Shown: positions 26,417-36,578, numbered from the stretch's first letter. The stretch: 64,000 nt of DNA from Thiomicrorhabdus marina (GCF_017571465.1 NZ_JAGETV010000002.1:124001-188000); one strand, 5' to 3'. Notes: generated by a model from the sequence alone, not told the origin. A program made the numbers and translations.

Positions 26417-27724
26417 CTAGTGATAAGCTTTGTCAGTAATCACTTCTTGGAAGTCATTAGAAACCATTGACTGAATCTCCGTTCTGTTGTGATTTTTAAT
26501 AGCTAGTTGTTTTGCTTGCTGCCTGTAAAAACCTATCTTTTCTGGACATGATGCAAGGTCATTTAAGGTTTCAGAAACCTTATTTAAGCTATCGATGCAA
26601 ATAGCCGCATTGTTAGCCTTCAAATAAGTAAAACCAGCATGTTCGCTCCAAGCTATGACCATAACAGCACAGCCGCTTGATAGGCAATCCGTTATTTTGG
26701 TTGAAAAGGATAATCGAGTCGTTAATCTATATTTCACCTTAAACGACTCAATATGCAGTGCGACATCAGACTCTGAATACCTTTGTTGCAACTCATTGCT
26801 CGAGATAAGACCGTGAAAAAATGTATTTTGTTTATCATTGAGAACTGCAAGTTCAGGTTCACTTGGTTGGTAGCCAGAATAAATATGTAATCCAAATTTT
26901 GAGGCATCTTTGTTTAAAATTTGGATTGCTTTGGCAAGTTCGATTAACACGTTTAAACGACCAACATAAAGATTTCCAGCAAATATAAGTTTTATTGGAG
27001 GTGACGTAGTTTTTGCAACAGAGAGATTTGTTAAACTCACGGGCTTTTTCAAAATTTTCATTGGACAGTGAACAATAGGTGCCGTTTCATCCATTTGTTC
27101 TTTGGTCATGGTGTAGAGTAAAGAGTATATCTTTGAAGTATTTATCACCGTTTTACGCATCAAAATTCTGTTAATCCAGAAGATTGGAGATAAAGAAAAT
27201 TGGCGATAACCAATAAAGTCATCAGATATATAAGAAATTACAGGCTTATTTGTGACTTTATGGATATGACGCACCAATTGGTGCATAAAAAAGCTGCCAT
27301 AGCATGGCGCAAAAATAACGTCTGGTGACGTTTCCTTTATAAATCTATCCAGCGTTTTATTTTTCCAATTAGAGGATAGCCAAAGAATATCTTTTAATAC
27401 TCTTAAAGACTCGGAATTAAATTTTTTTAGAAGTTTAACAACTCGATTCTCTTTTGAATCAGGCGATATGATTTCTTTTTTAGAATCTGTAGAAGCTTTT
27501 GAAGTTATAAAACTTTTACCAATTTCTTTACGGGACAAAACTCTAGATAAGACCATTTGATCAGTCATTTGAAAATAGTTATTACATACTGAGTTTTGAG
27601 GTTTTCCTGGATTACAATAAATTTGGGAGAACTCAGCATCCATTCCTGAAAATAGATTACTAAGCACGTTGCCACCATTGGTATCATCGCGCCAAGTTTC
27701 TGCGGAAACAATTAAGACTTTCAC
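26417..27724 (-). CDS. Glycosyltransferase, GT-B fold (GT4-like)
   Basis: 435 residues. Low similarity to well-known families, but it has the GT-B layout: an N-terminal domain with a disordered, Ser/Lys-rich insert (about 75-110), then L-I-F-A-G-N-L-Y-V-G-R-L-N-V-L (about 245) and the donor-site S-D-V-A-L-H-I-E plus L-S-S-G-C-A-V. Its GTG start overlaps the upstream GT2 stop by 4 nt (GTGA). AT-rich. Likely one transferase of the repeat-unit assembly line; sugar not inferable. Confidence 0.75.
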   Translation of the reverse strand: MKVLIVSAETWRDDTNGGNVLSNLFSGMDAEFSQIYCNPGKPQNSVCNNYFQMTDQMVLSRVLSRKEIGKSFITSKASTDSKKEIISPDSKENRVVKLLKKFNSESLRVLKDILWLSSNWKNKTLDRFIKETSPDVIFAPCYGSFFMHQLVRHIHKVTNKPVISYISDDFIGYRQFSLSPIFWINRILMRKTVINTSKIYSLLYTMTKEQMDETAPIVHCPMKILKKPVSLTNLSVAKTTSPPIKLIFAGNLYVGRLNVLIELAKAIQILNKDASKFGLHIYSGYQPSEPELAVLNDKQNTFFHGLISSNELQQRYSESDVALHIESFKVKYRLTTRLSFSTKITDCLSSGCAVMVIAWSEHAGFTYLKANNAAICIDSLNKVSETLNDLASCPEKIGFYRQQAKQLAIKNHNRTEIQSMVSNDFQEVITDKAYH

Positions 27725-28719
27725 GAGATTAACTTCTTTTTTAGTAAATAAATTAATTGCAGTAAGCGAGAAAAATTATTCAAACCAATAACCCTAATCA
27801 AGTTATAACTGGCCGTGTATTTCAAACTGCCAAAACTTAGTAAATCCAGTAGTTTCAAAATATCTGGTTTCACAGACATTTTTTCTGTCGAAGATAATTG
27901 ACTATACATCAATATTGATATGGCCAAATGATAAGCTAAATATTTAAGGATATGTGTGTCTGCATTTTTGAATAATTTTTCAGAGATTGTTTTGGTTTTC
28001 CATTTTTCAATAACCCATAAAAGATCTTGCAAGTGTTTTAAGTTTGGCGTCATGGTTATGGAACCATTTCTGAATTTTCTGTAAACATGGAAAACATCGT
28101 CCACGTAGTCTATTTTCTCAGAAACACTGATTACTTCGAATAACCAATCAATATCTTCAGCCCTTCTTCCTTGACTAAAATGTATAGAGCATTTTTTTAG
28201 TAAACTGCTCTTGACTACAGTAACCCAAGCTGCGCCAGGAAAAAGCCCTGAATCAATTGATGATCTGATGAAGTTCAAGTTATCCGTTGGAGAGCTAAGT
28301 ACGCTTGAATACAGGCTCTGGGGTTCTATAACTTTCCCCGTTGAACATAAGTAATCTTTTGAATGAAATAAAAGTAAGTCAGCAGAATTACTTTTTAATT
28401 TAGTTGCAATATTTTGTAAAGCATCTGAAGAATCCCAAAAATCATCACTGTCTAAAAAAATAAGATACTGGCCTTTTGAATTATCTACACCTGTATTTCT
28501 TGCTACTGATGAACCTAAGTTTTTTGATAAGTCTATTAAGCGAATATTTTGTTCCTTTGCAGAATACTCTTCACAAATAGGTAACGAGTTATCGGTTGAA
28601 CAGTCATTCACTAGAATTATTTCAAAATCTCTATAAGTCTGGTTCAAAACGGAATCAACACATTGACTCAAATAATCAGCGACATTGTAAACAGGAATAA
28701 TTATTGAGAAATAAGGCAT
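27721..28719 (-). CDS. Glycosyltransferase family 2
   Basis: 332 residues, GT-A fold: I-I-I-P-V-Y-N-V-A-D-Y-L opening, V-N-D-C-S-T-D-N-S, A-R-N-T-G-V and F-L-D-S-D-D-F-W metal motif (about 92-99). The C-terminal half is AT-rich and variable. It lies between the EpsG-like polymerase and another transferase with short or overlapping junctions, so it is part of the same transcript. Confidence 0.88.
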   Translation of the reverse strand: MPYFSIIIPVYNVADYLSQCVDSVLNQTYRDFEIILVNDCSTDNSLPICEEYSAKEQNIRLIDLSKNLGSSVARNTGVDNSKGQYLIFLDSDDFWDSSDALQNIATKLKSNSADLLLFHSKDYLCSTGKVIEPQSLYSSVLSSPTDNLNFIRSSIDSGLFPGAAWVTVVKSSLLKKCSIHFSQGRRAEDIDWLFEVISVSEKIDYVDDVFHVYRKFRNGSITMTPNLKHLQDLLWVIEKWKTKTISEKLFKNADTHILKYLAYHLAISILMYSQLSSTEKMSVKPDILKLLDLLSFGSLKYTASYNLIRVIGLNNFSRLLQLIYLLKKKLIS

Positions 28720-28733
28720 TTACGTTACCAAAA

Positions 28734-29822
28734 TTATGGGGATTGCCAGAAGAAATAATATTCCCCACCGGCACCGCCTTTAAAAAACATAACTACTAAC
28801 AAGGCTGTTAGCACTATATATACTAAAGCTTTCTCACGGCCATGAAATCCTCTTACTATTTCAGGTATGAGCAATAATAAGAAAATCGAGAAATATTGAA
28901 CCACTCTCATGGCGGAAGGGTTGACAAAGGTTAATGGTAAAAAAAACATTGCCAATACATAAGCATTAATAAATGTATTAGACAAAACGTTATTTTCAAC
29001 TATGTATTTATATTTCCAAATCGTTGCGACACCAATTAAGAACATTAACAATGTAAAAGTATAAGTCGCAGCGCCTTCGTAAACACCATATTCCTCCAAG
29101 CCAGCTAAAGCTTTAAAAAAGCTGGAAATCGGTTCTCTGAAAATAAACAAAATTGGCCATAAGGCCAGAAAAAATATCAGATATGCCCTTTTTAAATTCA
29201 TATTAAACAAGAAATAAAATACGACAAACACCAAAGCACTTTTATGTATTGTTGCGGCGACTAGAACCACAAGTAAAAACCATAAAAGTTTTCGTTTAAT
29301 AATTAACTCGTATCCAATAAATACCACTAAAGCTGTTGCTATGGTCTGTCTGATACCAGTGATTGAAAAGAATGCAAAGAAAAGAATGGAGTAAATCAGA
29401 AAACTCAAAAAAACATCCGACGAATACTTATAAATCCATCTGGTCATTAAGCCTGTAAACATTGTAGCTACTATCAAAAGATACGCTGTGTAGTCAAAAA
29501 TAAAGGTTTGAGTAAATTTTTCGAAAATAGGATAGCCAGGATCTTTACCACCAATAACACCAACAGATATAGCCACAAATTTTAGCCATAATTCACTCCA
29601 GGAGTAGTCATTGACTTGAATGTACCCATCCATATAAACAGAAGTATCATCACCAACAGATTCATGTCTTAAACCTGATATCAGAATCCAATTCAATCCA
29701 GCAGCAACAGAAAAAATTAATGCCCCTTGCTTATTTGATGCCTTTCTTAAACCACCAATTTTGAACCTTATAAAAAAAGCGAAGATTATAATAAACACAA
29801 TATTAACTGTATAAATAGACAT
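28734..29822 (-). CDS. EpsG-family polysaccharide polymerase (Wzy-like)
   Basis: Multi-pass inner-membrane protein, 362 residues with about ten hydrophobic segments. The motif S-G-L-R-H-E-S-V-G-D-D-T-S-V-Y (about 50-65) matches the EpsG family signature (R-x-x-x-V-G-x-D-T-x-x-Y), and F-S-I-T-G-I-R-Q-T-I-A-T (about 150) is also typical. Probable polymerase of the second (PglC/FucNAc) glycan. The C-terminal G-G-A-G-G-E-Y-Y-F-F tail is unusual. Confidence 0.82.
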   Translation of the reverse strand: MSIYTVNIVFIIIFAFFIRFKIGGLRKASNKQGALIFSVAAGLNWILISGLRHESVGDDTSVYMDGYIQVNDYSWSELWLKFVAISVGVIGGKDPGYPIFEKFTQTFIFDYTAYLLIVATMFTGLMTRWIYKYSSDVFLSFLIYSILFFAFFSITGIRQTIATALVVFIGYELIIKRKLLWFLLVVLVAATIHKSALVFVVFYFLFNMNLKRAYLIFFLALWPILFIFREPISSFFKALAGLEEYGVYEGAATYTFTLLMFLIGVATIWKYKYIVENNVLSNTFINAYVLAMFFLPLTFVNPSAMRVVQYFSIFLLLLIPEIVRGFHGREKALVYIVLTALLVVMFFKGGAGGEYYFFWQSP

Positions 29823-29828
29823 GAAAAA

Positions 29829-31061
29829 TTAAAACCCTATGGACTTATACAATTTCATGTAATCCAAAACACGATCATAGATATTAAAATTAGCTAAGGC
29901 AAATTCCCTGCATTCCTTAGAATAGGATTTTCTTGTTTCACTTTTAATTTTATTCAATGACGCAATTACACTTACTTTATCATTTGTATCAACAATATAT
30001 CCAGTTCTACCTTCAACGACTAGCTCTGGATTAGCCGTTTTTTTTGAAGTAATTACTGGGGTTCCGCAAGATAATGACTCCGCAATGACTTTTCCGAAAC
30101 TTTCCTCAGTTGAAAGGTTCAGATAAGCATCTGCGCTTGAATATAATGATGATAATTCCCGAACATCGTGTGTTTCTGCGATATTCACAATACCTGAATA
30201 AAGTTCAAAATCTTGTGGTAGGTTCCCGATCAACACAATTAAGAAGTTATTGTCTAACAGTGGCCTTAGTTGATTAAATTTAGCTAAGCCTTTATCTAAA
30301 CTCCAATTTGAAGCGACGGCAAGTACAATAAAAGTACTGGGATCAACTTCCCACTTTTTGCACCACATAGCTTTTTTTTCTGTTTCAGGTTTAAAAACAT
30401 CAGTATCAATCCAATTGTAAATTCTTTTAAATTCAGCCTTTTCTAGAATAGGAGATTGTTTAGCCTCATTTGTAATCCAGTCAGAAACACCTATTACCGT
30501 TAAATTCTTAATATCATGTAACCAATGTTTTTTGTCGTATAGCATTTTTGTGGAACGATCAAAAATCCAACTTGGGTTATCTTTTTTTAATCTTGGACAA
30601 TTACCACAGCTGTCTTGCCATTTATGGCAATTATCCACAGTGTAATGCACACATCGACCTGTATAAAACCAGCAATCATGAAGTGTAATTATTACTGCAA
30701 TGCTGTTAGCTTGAATATATTGGAACAATAGTTCTAAATTAATAAAATTAGAATGAAGGTTATTTAAATGAATAATATGGGGTTTGACTTGTTCCAAATA
30801 ATGAATAAATTTTTTGGTTGCCCTGCCAGAAGCGTAACCTTGTAAACCAGTCAAGCGATTATATAAAGCATGTATTTTCCGATCTAAAGGGTCTCCAATC
30901 AATGTTCCATTTTCTGGGGCAAAAGGCCCTTCAATGGCATATGCAGAGTGCATTTCAATGCCATGATTTTTAGCTGCTTCAGCCAGCTCCAAACAATTTC
31001 GACCCGTACTTGAAACACCATAAACAGCGTTAATTTGGACGACTTTAATTAATTTATCCAT
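29829..31061 (-). CDS. Glycosyltransferase family 4 with Cys-rich insert
   Basis: 410 residues, GT-B fold. N-terminal V-Q-I-N-A-V-Y-G-V-S-S-T-G-R; a W-F-Y-T-G-R-C-V-H-Y plus C-x6-C-x2-C-type cysteine cluster near 135-157 typical of a capsular GT4 subgroup; donor-site E-E-S-F-G-K-V-I-A-E-S-L-S-C-G-T-P-V (about 320). Seven bp separate it from the EpsG-like gene and 4 bp from the FnlC-type epimerase upstream. Confidence 0.87.
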   Translation of the reverse strand: MDKLIKVVQINAVYGVSSTGRNCLELAEAAKNHGIEMHSAYAIEGPFAPENGTLIGDPLDRKIHALYNRLTGLQGYASGRATKKFIHYLEQVKPHIIHLNNLHSNFINLELLFQYIQANSIAVIITLHDCWFYTGRCVHYTVDNCHKWQDSCGNCPRLKKDNPSWIFDRSTKMLYDKKHWLHDIKNLTVIGVSDWITNEAKQSPILEKAEFKRIYNWIDTDVFKPETEKKAMWCKKWEVDPSTFIVLAVASNWSLDKGLAKFNQLRPLLDNNFLIVLIGNLPQDFELYSGIVNIAETHDVRELSSLYSSADAYLNLSTEESFGKVIAESLSCGTPVITSKKTANPELVVEGRTGYIVDTNDKVSVIASLNKIKSETRKSYSKECREFALANFNIYDRVLDYMKLYKSIGF

Positions 31062-31065
31062 TATA

Positions 31066-32241
31066 TTAGTATTTCTTCCACACCACGCGGTTTACATAAT
31101 CAGTATAGCTATGAATGATTCGCACGATTTTGTCGGACACATTCGGCATCGAATAATCATACACTTGGCGAATTAAACGCTCATTATCACGTAGCTGAGT
31201 ATCAATAATCGCTAAACTTTGCAAGATTCGCTCTTTTTGCAACCCGGTCATAATCACTGCCGCTTCTTCCATGCCTTCTGGGCGTTCATGGGCTTCACGT
31301 AAATTTAAAGCCGGAAAGTTCATAATCGACGATTCTTCATTGATGGTTCCGCTATCAGATAAAACAGCCTTAGCGCACAATTGAAGTTTGTTGTAATCCT
31401 TAAACCCTAATGGTTTTAAAAATTGAATCAACGGATGAATCTCTATGCCAGTTTGATCAACTCTTTGAGAATTAAATTCCGCTGCTAATTGATCAATTCG
31501 CTTTTGCGTTCTTGGATGAGTCGAAACAATCACCGGCATTTGATAATTTTCCGCAATCGCATTTAACGACTCCATTAAATTAACAAAGTTCTTGTCCGAA
31601 TCAATATTCTCTTCTCGATGCGCGCTTACGACAAAAAACTGATGCTTATTAAGTTCTAATCGCTCTAATACATCCGAAGCCTCAATACCGTCGCGATAGG
31701 TATTCAACACCTCAAACATTGGGCTACCCGTTTTTATCACTCTATCGGCCGGTAAACCTTCTGCTAACAAATAATCACGAGCGATAGAACTATAGGTTAA
31801 ATTCATATCTGCCATATGATCGACTAAGCGGCGATTGATTTCTTCTGGCACCCGCTGATCGAAACAGCGGTTACCTGCTTCCATGTGAAATACTGGAATT
31901 TTACGACGTTTCGCAGGTAATACCGACATACAACTATTGGTATCGCCCAATACCAAAACCGCTTCAGGCTCTACTTCTGCAAGTACTTTATCCACAGCAA
32001 TAATGACATTACCAATCGTTTCTGCACCTGATTTTCCAGCAGCACCTAAAAAATAATCTGGCTTACGAATCCCTAAATCATTAAAAAAGATTTCATTGAG
32101 TTCATAATCGTAATTTTGCCCAGTATGAACCAAAATATGCTCGCAATGCTCATCTAGTTTTTGCATCACACAGGCTAGGCGAATAATTTCCGGGCGTGTG
32201 CCAACCACGGTCACCACTTTTAGTTTTTTCATATTATTCAT
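31066..32241 (-). CDS. fnlC: UDP-N-acetyl sugar 2-epimerase (FnlC/WbjD type, WecB family)
   Basis: Last step of UDP-L-FucNAc synthesis (2-epimerisation of the L-talose or quinovose-type intermediate). 391 residues; WecB fold with V-G-T-R-P-E-I-I-R-L, L-V-H-T-G-Q-N-Y-D, V-L-G-D-T-N-S, H-M-E-A-G-N-R and S-D-S-G-T-I-N-E-E. The R-C-F-D-Q-R-V-P-E-E segment is typical of this subgroup, as is the three-gene linkage with fnlA and fnlB directly upstream (3-4 bp gaps). UDP-GlcNAc 2-epimerase (ManNAc) is the alternative but less likely. Confidence 0.9.
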   Translation of the reverse strand: MNNMKKLKVVTVVGTRPEIIRLACVMQKLDEHCEHILVHTGQNYDYELNEIFFNDLGIRKPDYFLGAAGKSGAETIGNVIIAVDKVLAEVEPEAVLVLGDTNSCMSVLPAKRRKIPVFHMEAGNRCFDQRVPEEINRRLVDHMADMNLTYSSIARDYLLAEGLPADRVIKTGSPMFEVLNTYRDGIEASDVLERLELNKHQFFVVSAHREENIDSDKNFVNLMESLNAIAENYQMPVIVSTHPRTQKRIDQLAAEFNSQRVDQTGIEIHPLIQFLKPLGFKDYNKLQLCAKAVLSDSGTINEESSIMNFPALNLREAHERPEGMEEAAVIMTGLQKERILQSLAIIDTQLRDNERLIRQVYDYSMPNVSDKIVRIIHSYTDYVNRVVWKKY

Positions 32242-32244
32242 TCT

Positions 32245-33354
32245 CTACAAAACCTTATAAGCAACGGTATCGGGTTTTTTAGGGTTAAAATTCTCATTCG
32301 CCCAAAGCATCACCACCATTTCATCATCGCCGACATTGGTAATGTCGTGCGCCCAACCCGGCACGGTTTCCACGATTTCAGGTTGATCGCCCGAGGTAAA
32401 AATCTCACTCACTTCATCGGTCACAATATGGCGAAACCCAAAACGTGCTTTGCCCTTAATCACCAAAAACTTCTCGGTTTTCACATGATGATAATGCCCA
32501 CCACGAGTCACCCCTGGATGAGCGGTAAAAAACGAAAATTGCCCAGAATCTTTGGTCTTAAGCATCTCAACAAACACCCCGCGCGGGTCTTCGTGCTTGG
32601 TCAATGGATAATTAAAATCATCCGGTGAAATATAACTAATATAGGTGGCATACAACACCCGCATAAACCCATCACCTACCGCTTCGGTAATTAAAGTCTC
32701 ACGACTAGCTTTAAACTGCTGTAACTGTTCAGCTAATTGTCCGACGGTAGTTTGATAAACCGGTTCAACATCAATATGCAAAGTTTCTTTTGGTTGTTCA
32801 GTCATAACCTTGATAAACGAAGTGACCACATCACCAATGTGGACTAAATTCATTTGAGCATCGGGGTCATTAATTTGAATCGGCAAATCGTGGCTGATAT
32901 TGTGGCAAAAGGTCGCGACTACCGAGTTGTAATTCGGTTTGCACCACTTACCAAACACATTTGGTAAGCGATAAATATACACCCGGTTTTCGGATTCCAT
33001 GTAAAGGTTCAGCAAATGCATCTCGGCTTGCAATTTACTGCGTCCATAGGGATTCATGCGCTCCACTTGGATGGATGATGATAAAACAATTGGTATCTGG
33101 CGCCCACTAGCGCGAATCGCACCACAAATCAACTTGGTTAAATCTGCATTACCTTCAAAAAATTCTCTTTCTTCTTTTGGGCGATTCACACCCGCCAAGT
33201 GAAAAATAAAATCCACTTGCGCTACCAGGCCTGATAAATCCGCAGAATTCGATTCACGCGTAAACTTAATCACCTCCAGGTCAGTGCGACGCTGCAAGGT
33301 CACACATAAATTTTTACCAATAAAGCCTTCAGCACCGGTTACTAAAACTTTCAT
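32245..33354 (-). CDS. capF: UDP-2-acetamido-2,6-dideoxy-hexulose reductase (FnlB/CapF/WbjC)
   Basis: Second step of UDP-L-FucNAc synthesis. 369 residues: N-terminal SDR domain (VTGAEGFIGKNL, FHLAGVNRPK, YGRSK) and a C-terminal cupin (about 245-369) with G-G-H-Y-H-H-x-K-x-E-K-F and H-D-I-x-N-V-G that would bind the metal for C3 epimerisation. This two-domain architecture is diagnostic of CapF. Located between FnlA and FnlC homologues with 2-3 bp gaps. Confidence 0.95.
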   Translation of the reverse strand: MKVLVTGAEGFIGKNLCVTLQRRTDLEVIKFTRESNSADLSGLVAQVDFIFHLAGVNRPKEEREFFEGNADLTKLICGAIRASGRQIPIVLSSSIQVERMNPYGRSKLQAEMHLLNLYMESENRVYIYRLPNVFGKWCKPNYNSVVATFCHNISHDLPIQINDPDAQMNLVHIGDVVTSFIKVMTEQPKETLHIDVEPVYQTTVGQLAEQLQQFKASRETLITEAVGDGFMRVLYATYISYISPDDFNYPLTKHEDPRGVFVEMLKTKDSGQFSFFTAHPGVTRGGHYHHVKTEKFLVIKGKARFGFRHIVTDEVSEIFTSGDQPEIVETVPGWAHDITNVGDDEMVVMLWANENFNPKKPDTVAYKVL

Positions 33355-33356
33355 CG

Positions 33357-34391
33357 TTACTCCTCAGGCGTGGCGTATTCGCCGTTGGCGATTTTTTGCA
33401 TAAACTCGAGTCTTAACAATAACTGTTTCATGCCTTCAATATCCAAACGGTCTGTATTATGCGAATTGTAATCTTCTAATTCAGAAACCTGCTTATCGCC
33501 CTCTTCAACGTATTTTGAGTAGTTCAAATCACGCAAATCTGGAGGGATCCGGAAATAATCTCCCATATCTTCAGCGCAAGCCATCTCTTCACGACTACAC
33601 AAGACCTCGAAAAGCTTTTCACCATGTCTTGTACCAATAACATCAATTGAATGATCTGGTAATCCCATCATTTCACGTAATGCAATGGCAAGCATTTTTA
33701 CAGTGGCCGCAGGTGCTTTTTGTACGAAAATGTCGCCGTTATTCCCATGCTTAAATGCATACAGCACCAAATCGACTGCATCAGCCAAAGTCATCATAAA
33801 ACGCGTCATATTTGGATCGGTAATCGTAAGGTTTTTACCTGCACGCATCTGTTCAATAAACAATGGGATTACTGAACCACGAGAAGCCATTACGTTTCCA
33901 TATCGAGTACCACAGATTACTGTTTGTGCATCGTCCACTTCGCGAGACTTAGCAACAAACACCTTTTCCATCATCGCCTTGGAAGTACCCATCGCATTAA
34001 TCGGATACACTGCTTTATCGGTACTTAAACAAACGACTCGCTTTACACCATTTTGAATCGCCGCTTCTAAAACATTATCCGTGCCTATTACATTTGTTTG
34101 CACCGCCTGCATTGGATAAAACTCACAAGAAGGCACTTGTTTCAAAGCGGCCGCATGAAAAATAAAATCTACGCCGCGTGTCGCACTCAACACTGAATTA
34201 AAATCACGAACATCACCAATGTAAAACTTTAACTTTGAATTTGCATAACGCTTACGCATATCATCTTGCTTTTTCTCATCACGTGAAAAAATACGGATTT
34301 CTTTTAAATCAGAATCTAAAAATCTTTTCAATACTGCATTGCCAAATGAACCAGTCCCGCCAGTAATCAATAGAGTTTTTCCATTAAACAT
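33357..34391 (-). CDS. capE: UDP-GlcNAc 4,6-dehydratase/5-epimerase (FnlA/CapE/WbjB)
   Basis: First step of UDP-L-FucNAc synthesis, a soluble inverting dehydratase. 344 residues, SDR: T-G-G-T-G-S-F-G-N-A near the N-terminus, H-A-A-A-L-K-Q-V-P, S-T-D-K-A-V-Y-P-I-N-A-M-G-T-S-K with Met in place of Tyr (MxxxK), R-Y-G-N-V-M-A-S-R-G-S-V. It heads the three-gene FucNAc set. Strong match in size and motifs to CapE. Confidence 0.95.
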   Translation of the reverse strand: MFNGKTLLITGGTGSFGNAVLKRFLDSDLKEIRIFSRDEKKQDDMRKRYANSKLKFYIGDVRDFNSVLSATRGVDFIFHAAALKQVPSCEFYPMQAVQTNVIGTDNVLEAAIQNGVKRVVCLSTDKAVYPINAMGTSKAMMEKVFVAKSREVDDAQTVICGTRYGNVMASRGSVIPLFIEQMRAGKNLTITDPNMTRFMMTLADAVDLVLYAFKHGNNGDIFVQKAPAATVKMLAIALREMMGLPDHSIDVIGTRHGEKLFEVLCSREEMACAEDMGDYFRIPPDLRDLNYSKYVEEGDKQVSELEDYNSHNTDRLDIEGMKQLLLRLEFMQKIANGEYATPEE

Positions 34392-34411
34392 AGTCTTGCC
34401 TTAATTGTGAG

Positions 34412-35572
34412 TTATTGTGTTACAGAGCTAATAAAATTTGACATTTTTTTAATGGTTTTTATGTCCAAATCAGATATTACGTCTCTGGTGTCAGTAATTT
34501 TCTGTAAATCAATATTCTTAATTGTTTCCGCAATCAGTTCAAGGCGGTTAGAGTCATAAAAATGAATATATCCACCAATATCAGAGCCTTCTACTGCTTT
34601 GATACGAACTGAAACAACTTGTAGGCCGTGGGCCATGTATGTGAGAACCTTTGAAGGGAAGGATGTCTCGTTATATTTCGCATTAGGTTCTTGGGTACTT
34701 AAGCCTATGGAGCATGAAAACAGAAAATCTGTAAAATCTTTTCCCGTGATGAGACCATGAAAAAAAACCTTTGAAGAAGATGAATCATTAACTTGTTTTA
34801 TAAGTGATTCAACAGATTTGACTTCCTCATCAGAACCAAATCCAAGAATATGTATTTTGTATATCTCTGGTAAGTATTGAGCTGTTTTTATAGCAGCGTA
34901 TACACCACCTTTTTTTATATCAAACGTTCCAGCGTAAACTACGTTAATAAAGCCATCAGTACATGCTGACTCTGAGTCATTTTTCTGGATGCTGTAAGTG
35001 CCATGAATAACAATCGATGGCTTGTTAGAAGTATTCAATTCAGAATTCAAAATATAAGTAGGGAAAATATAAGCATCTGCAGCCATGATATTGTTTTTTT
35101 CTTGTTTTCTTTGGCGTGTCGAACAAGTGACTGCATCTTGATAAATCTCTTCAACTTCCAGAACAAGCTTAAATTTTCTGATTTGTTTGGCTAAAGTGAT
35201 TGTTTTTCCATAACCTAAAGAGTGATAAACAAACACCATTTCATTTTTTTTTGTTTTAAAAATCAAAATCAAAAAAAGGATCAAATTACCCAAAAAATAA
35301 TCAAGTACATTTCTAAGCTTATTACCAGTACCGAGTGACGCAATAAGGTTTATTGTATAACCGTTGTGGTGATGTGTTTTTTTATTAAAAACAATTCCTT
35401 CTTTTTCTGGCTTACATAGAGATAGTATTTCAACATCATAATCATTTTGAACTAGAGTACTCGCAACATAATCCATCTTAGTCGCCGCTGCCGGTGAATA
35501 TAGTCGTTTTGGCTGCCCTAGTTCAGGCGAATAGTAATAGCCGATGTACTTAATTTTATTTTGTTTCAACAT
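34412..35572 (-). CDS. Glycosyltransferase, GT-B fold (GT4-like)
   Basis: 386 residues. N-terminal Y-I-G-Y-Y-Y-S-P-E-L-G-Q-P-K-R-L-Y acceptor-domain opening; V-Y-A-G-T-F-D-I-K-K-G-G-V-Y-A (about 215) begins the donor domain; F-H-G-L-I-T-G-K-D-F and S-F-P-S-K-V-L-T-Y-M-A-H-G-L-Q near 320 complete it. Very AT-rich. Donor sugar not inferable; a FucNAc transferase is possible because it sits directly before fnlA. Confidence 0.8.
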   Translation of the reverse strand: MLKQNKIKYIGYYYSPELGQPKRLYSPAAATKMDYVASTLVQNDYDVEILSLCKPEKEGIVFNKKTHHHNGYTINLIASLGTGNKLRNVLDYFLGNLILFLILIFKTKKNEMVFVYHSLGYGKTITLAKQIRKFKLVLEVEEIYQDAVTCSTRQRKQEKNNIMAADAYIFPTYILNSELNTSNKPSIVIHGTYSIQKNDSESACTDGFINVVYAGTFDIKKGGVYAAIKTAQYLPEIYKIHILGFGSDEEVKSVESLIKQVNDSSSSKVFFHGLITGKDFTDFLFSCSIGLSTQEPNAKYNETSFPSKVLTYMAHGLQVVSVRIKAVEGSDIGGYIHFYDSNRLELIAETIKNIDLQKITDTRDVISDLDIKTIKKMSNFISSVTQ

Positions 35573-35575
35573 TCA

Positions 35576-36562
35576 TTACCGTCCGAATGTAAACAATTTT
35601 TTCAATTTTTGTGTAAGCTTTTCGTCTCGATAATAAATTCGATAAATAATCGATTCACTCTGGCGTAAAAACTGTTGCCATTTACTCCCACGGCCCATAA
35701 TGTTTTTTAGCTTTTCTTCAAAAAGGACATCTCTAATAACGTATTTTGGGTGATTTAATGGAAATTCAACGGGATAAGTTTTCATAAAATAAATTCCCCT
35801 CATGCTTTTGGGTATCATTTTTAAAGACGAAACGGAATTAGCGCCATCTTCAGCAAGGCCAATATTTGTAATCAGATTCTTTTTGGGAACAATAATCAAA
35901 CCAGAGTTTAAGAACATATTAAGGCCGCGCTGCAATGACCAAGATGACATCTTATCCCCGTGATGCAGTCGATGTTTGAAGGATTCATAATCATTAATAA
36001 AACTCTGACCGCGATGCTCTTTAAGGAGTTTTAGTGTGTGTGGATCATTAAACTCATTCATTTCAAAATCAATCTTATCCCATACTCTTTTCCAGGTTGC
36101 CCAGCCCCATATTGAGCCTTCTTGAGCAAACAGATAATCATTTTGAATTTCATCGTAGACACCCAAGTTATTCATGCCACTAATCATGTCAATACGCTCA
36201 TCATCTTTATAGTTTTCTAATAAATCATGACAAAACGTAAAAAAGCCTTCAGAAGGCACACAATCATCTTCGATAATTGCTAAACGGTCTACATGCTCAA
36301 ATGCCCAAGTCACTCCAGAAGAAACTCGACCACCACAGCCCAAATTTACATCTGAATAGTTACGGTAAACTTGGCAATCCCAATCAACATTTTCAACAAT
36401 GCTTCGGCATTCTTTAATTTTTTCTAGGTCAGTTTGCTTACCTTCTCTTGGCCCATCTTGAATCAGAAAAAGCTGTTTTGGTTTTGCATGCCGTATTGCT
36501 GCAAATGTTCTTTCCAAAACATCAGGTCTTGCAAAAAATATCAAAGCAACTGGTACTTTTGT
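35576..36562 (-). CDS. GT-A fold glycosyltransferase (GT2-like)
   Basis: 328 residues from the ATG at 36562; the longer frame starting at 36622 would overlap the ABC transporter gene, and the homologous part begins at V-P-V-A-L-I-F-F-A-R-P. Motifs: F-L-I-Q-D-G-P-R, N-L-G-C-G-G-R-V-S-S-G and the metal-binding I-E-D-D-C-V-P-S (about 100), then W-G-W-A-T-W-K-R-V-W, typical of a GT2-like group seen in capsule loci. Donor unknown. Confidence 0.82.
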   Translation of the reverse strand, partial: TKVPVALIFFARPDVLERTFAAIRHAKPKQLFLIQDGPREGKQTDLEKIKECRSIVENVDWDCQVYRNYSDVNLGCGGRVSSGVTWAFEHVDRLAIIEDDCVPSEGFFTFCHDLLENYKDDERIDMISGMNNLGVYDEIQNDYLFAQEGSIWGWATWKRVWDKIDFEMNEFNDPHTLKLLKEHRGQSFINDYESFKHRLHHGDKMSSWSLQRGLNMFLNSGLIIVPKKNLITNIGLAEDGANSVSSLKMIPKSMRGIYFMKTYPVEFPLNHPKYVIRDVLFEEKLKNIMGRGSKWQQFLRQSESIIYRIYYRDEKLTQKLKKLFTFGR

Positions 36563-36578
36563 CATAATTGTGAAAACC

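Noticed and set aside
28734-29822. Possible O-antigen ligase call for this gene
   Set aside because: It lacks the Wzy_C loop and instead has the EpsG-type R-x-x-x-V-G-x-D-T signature.
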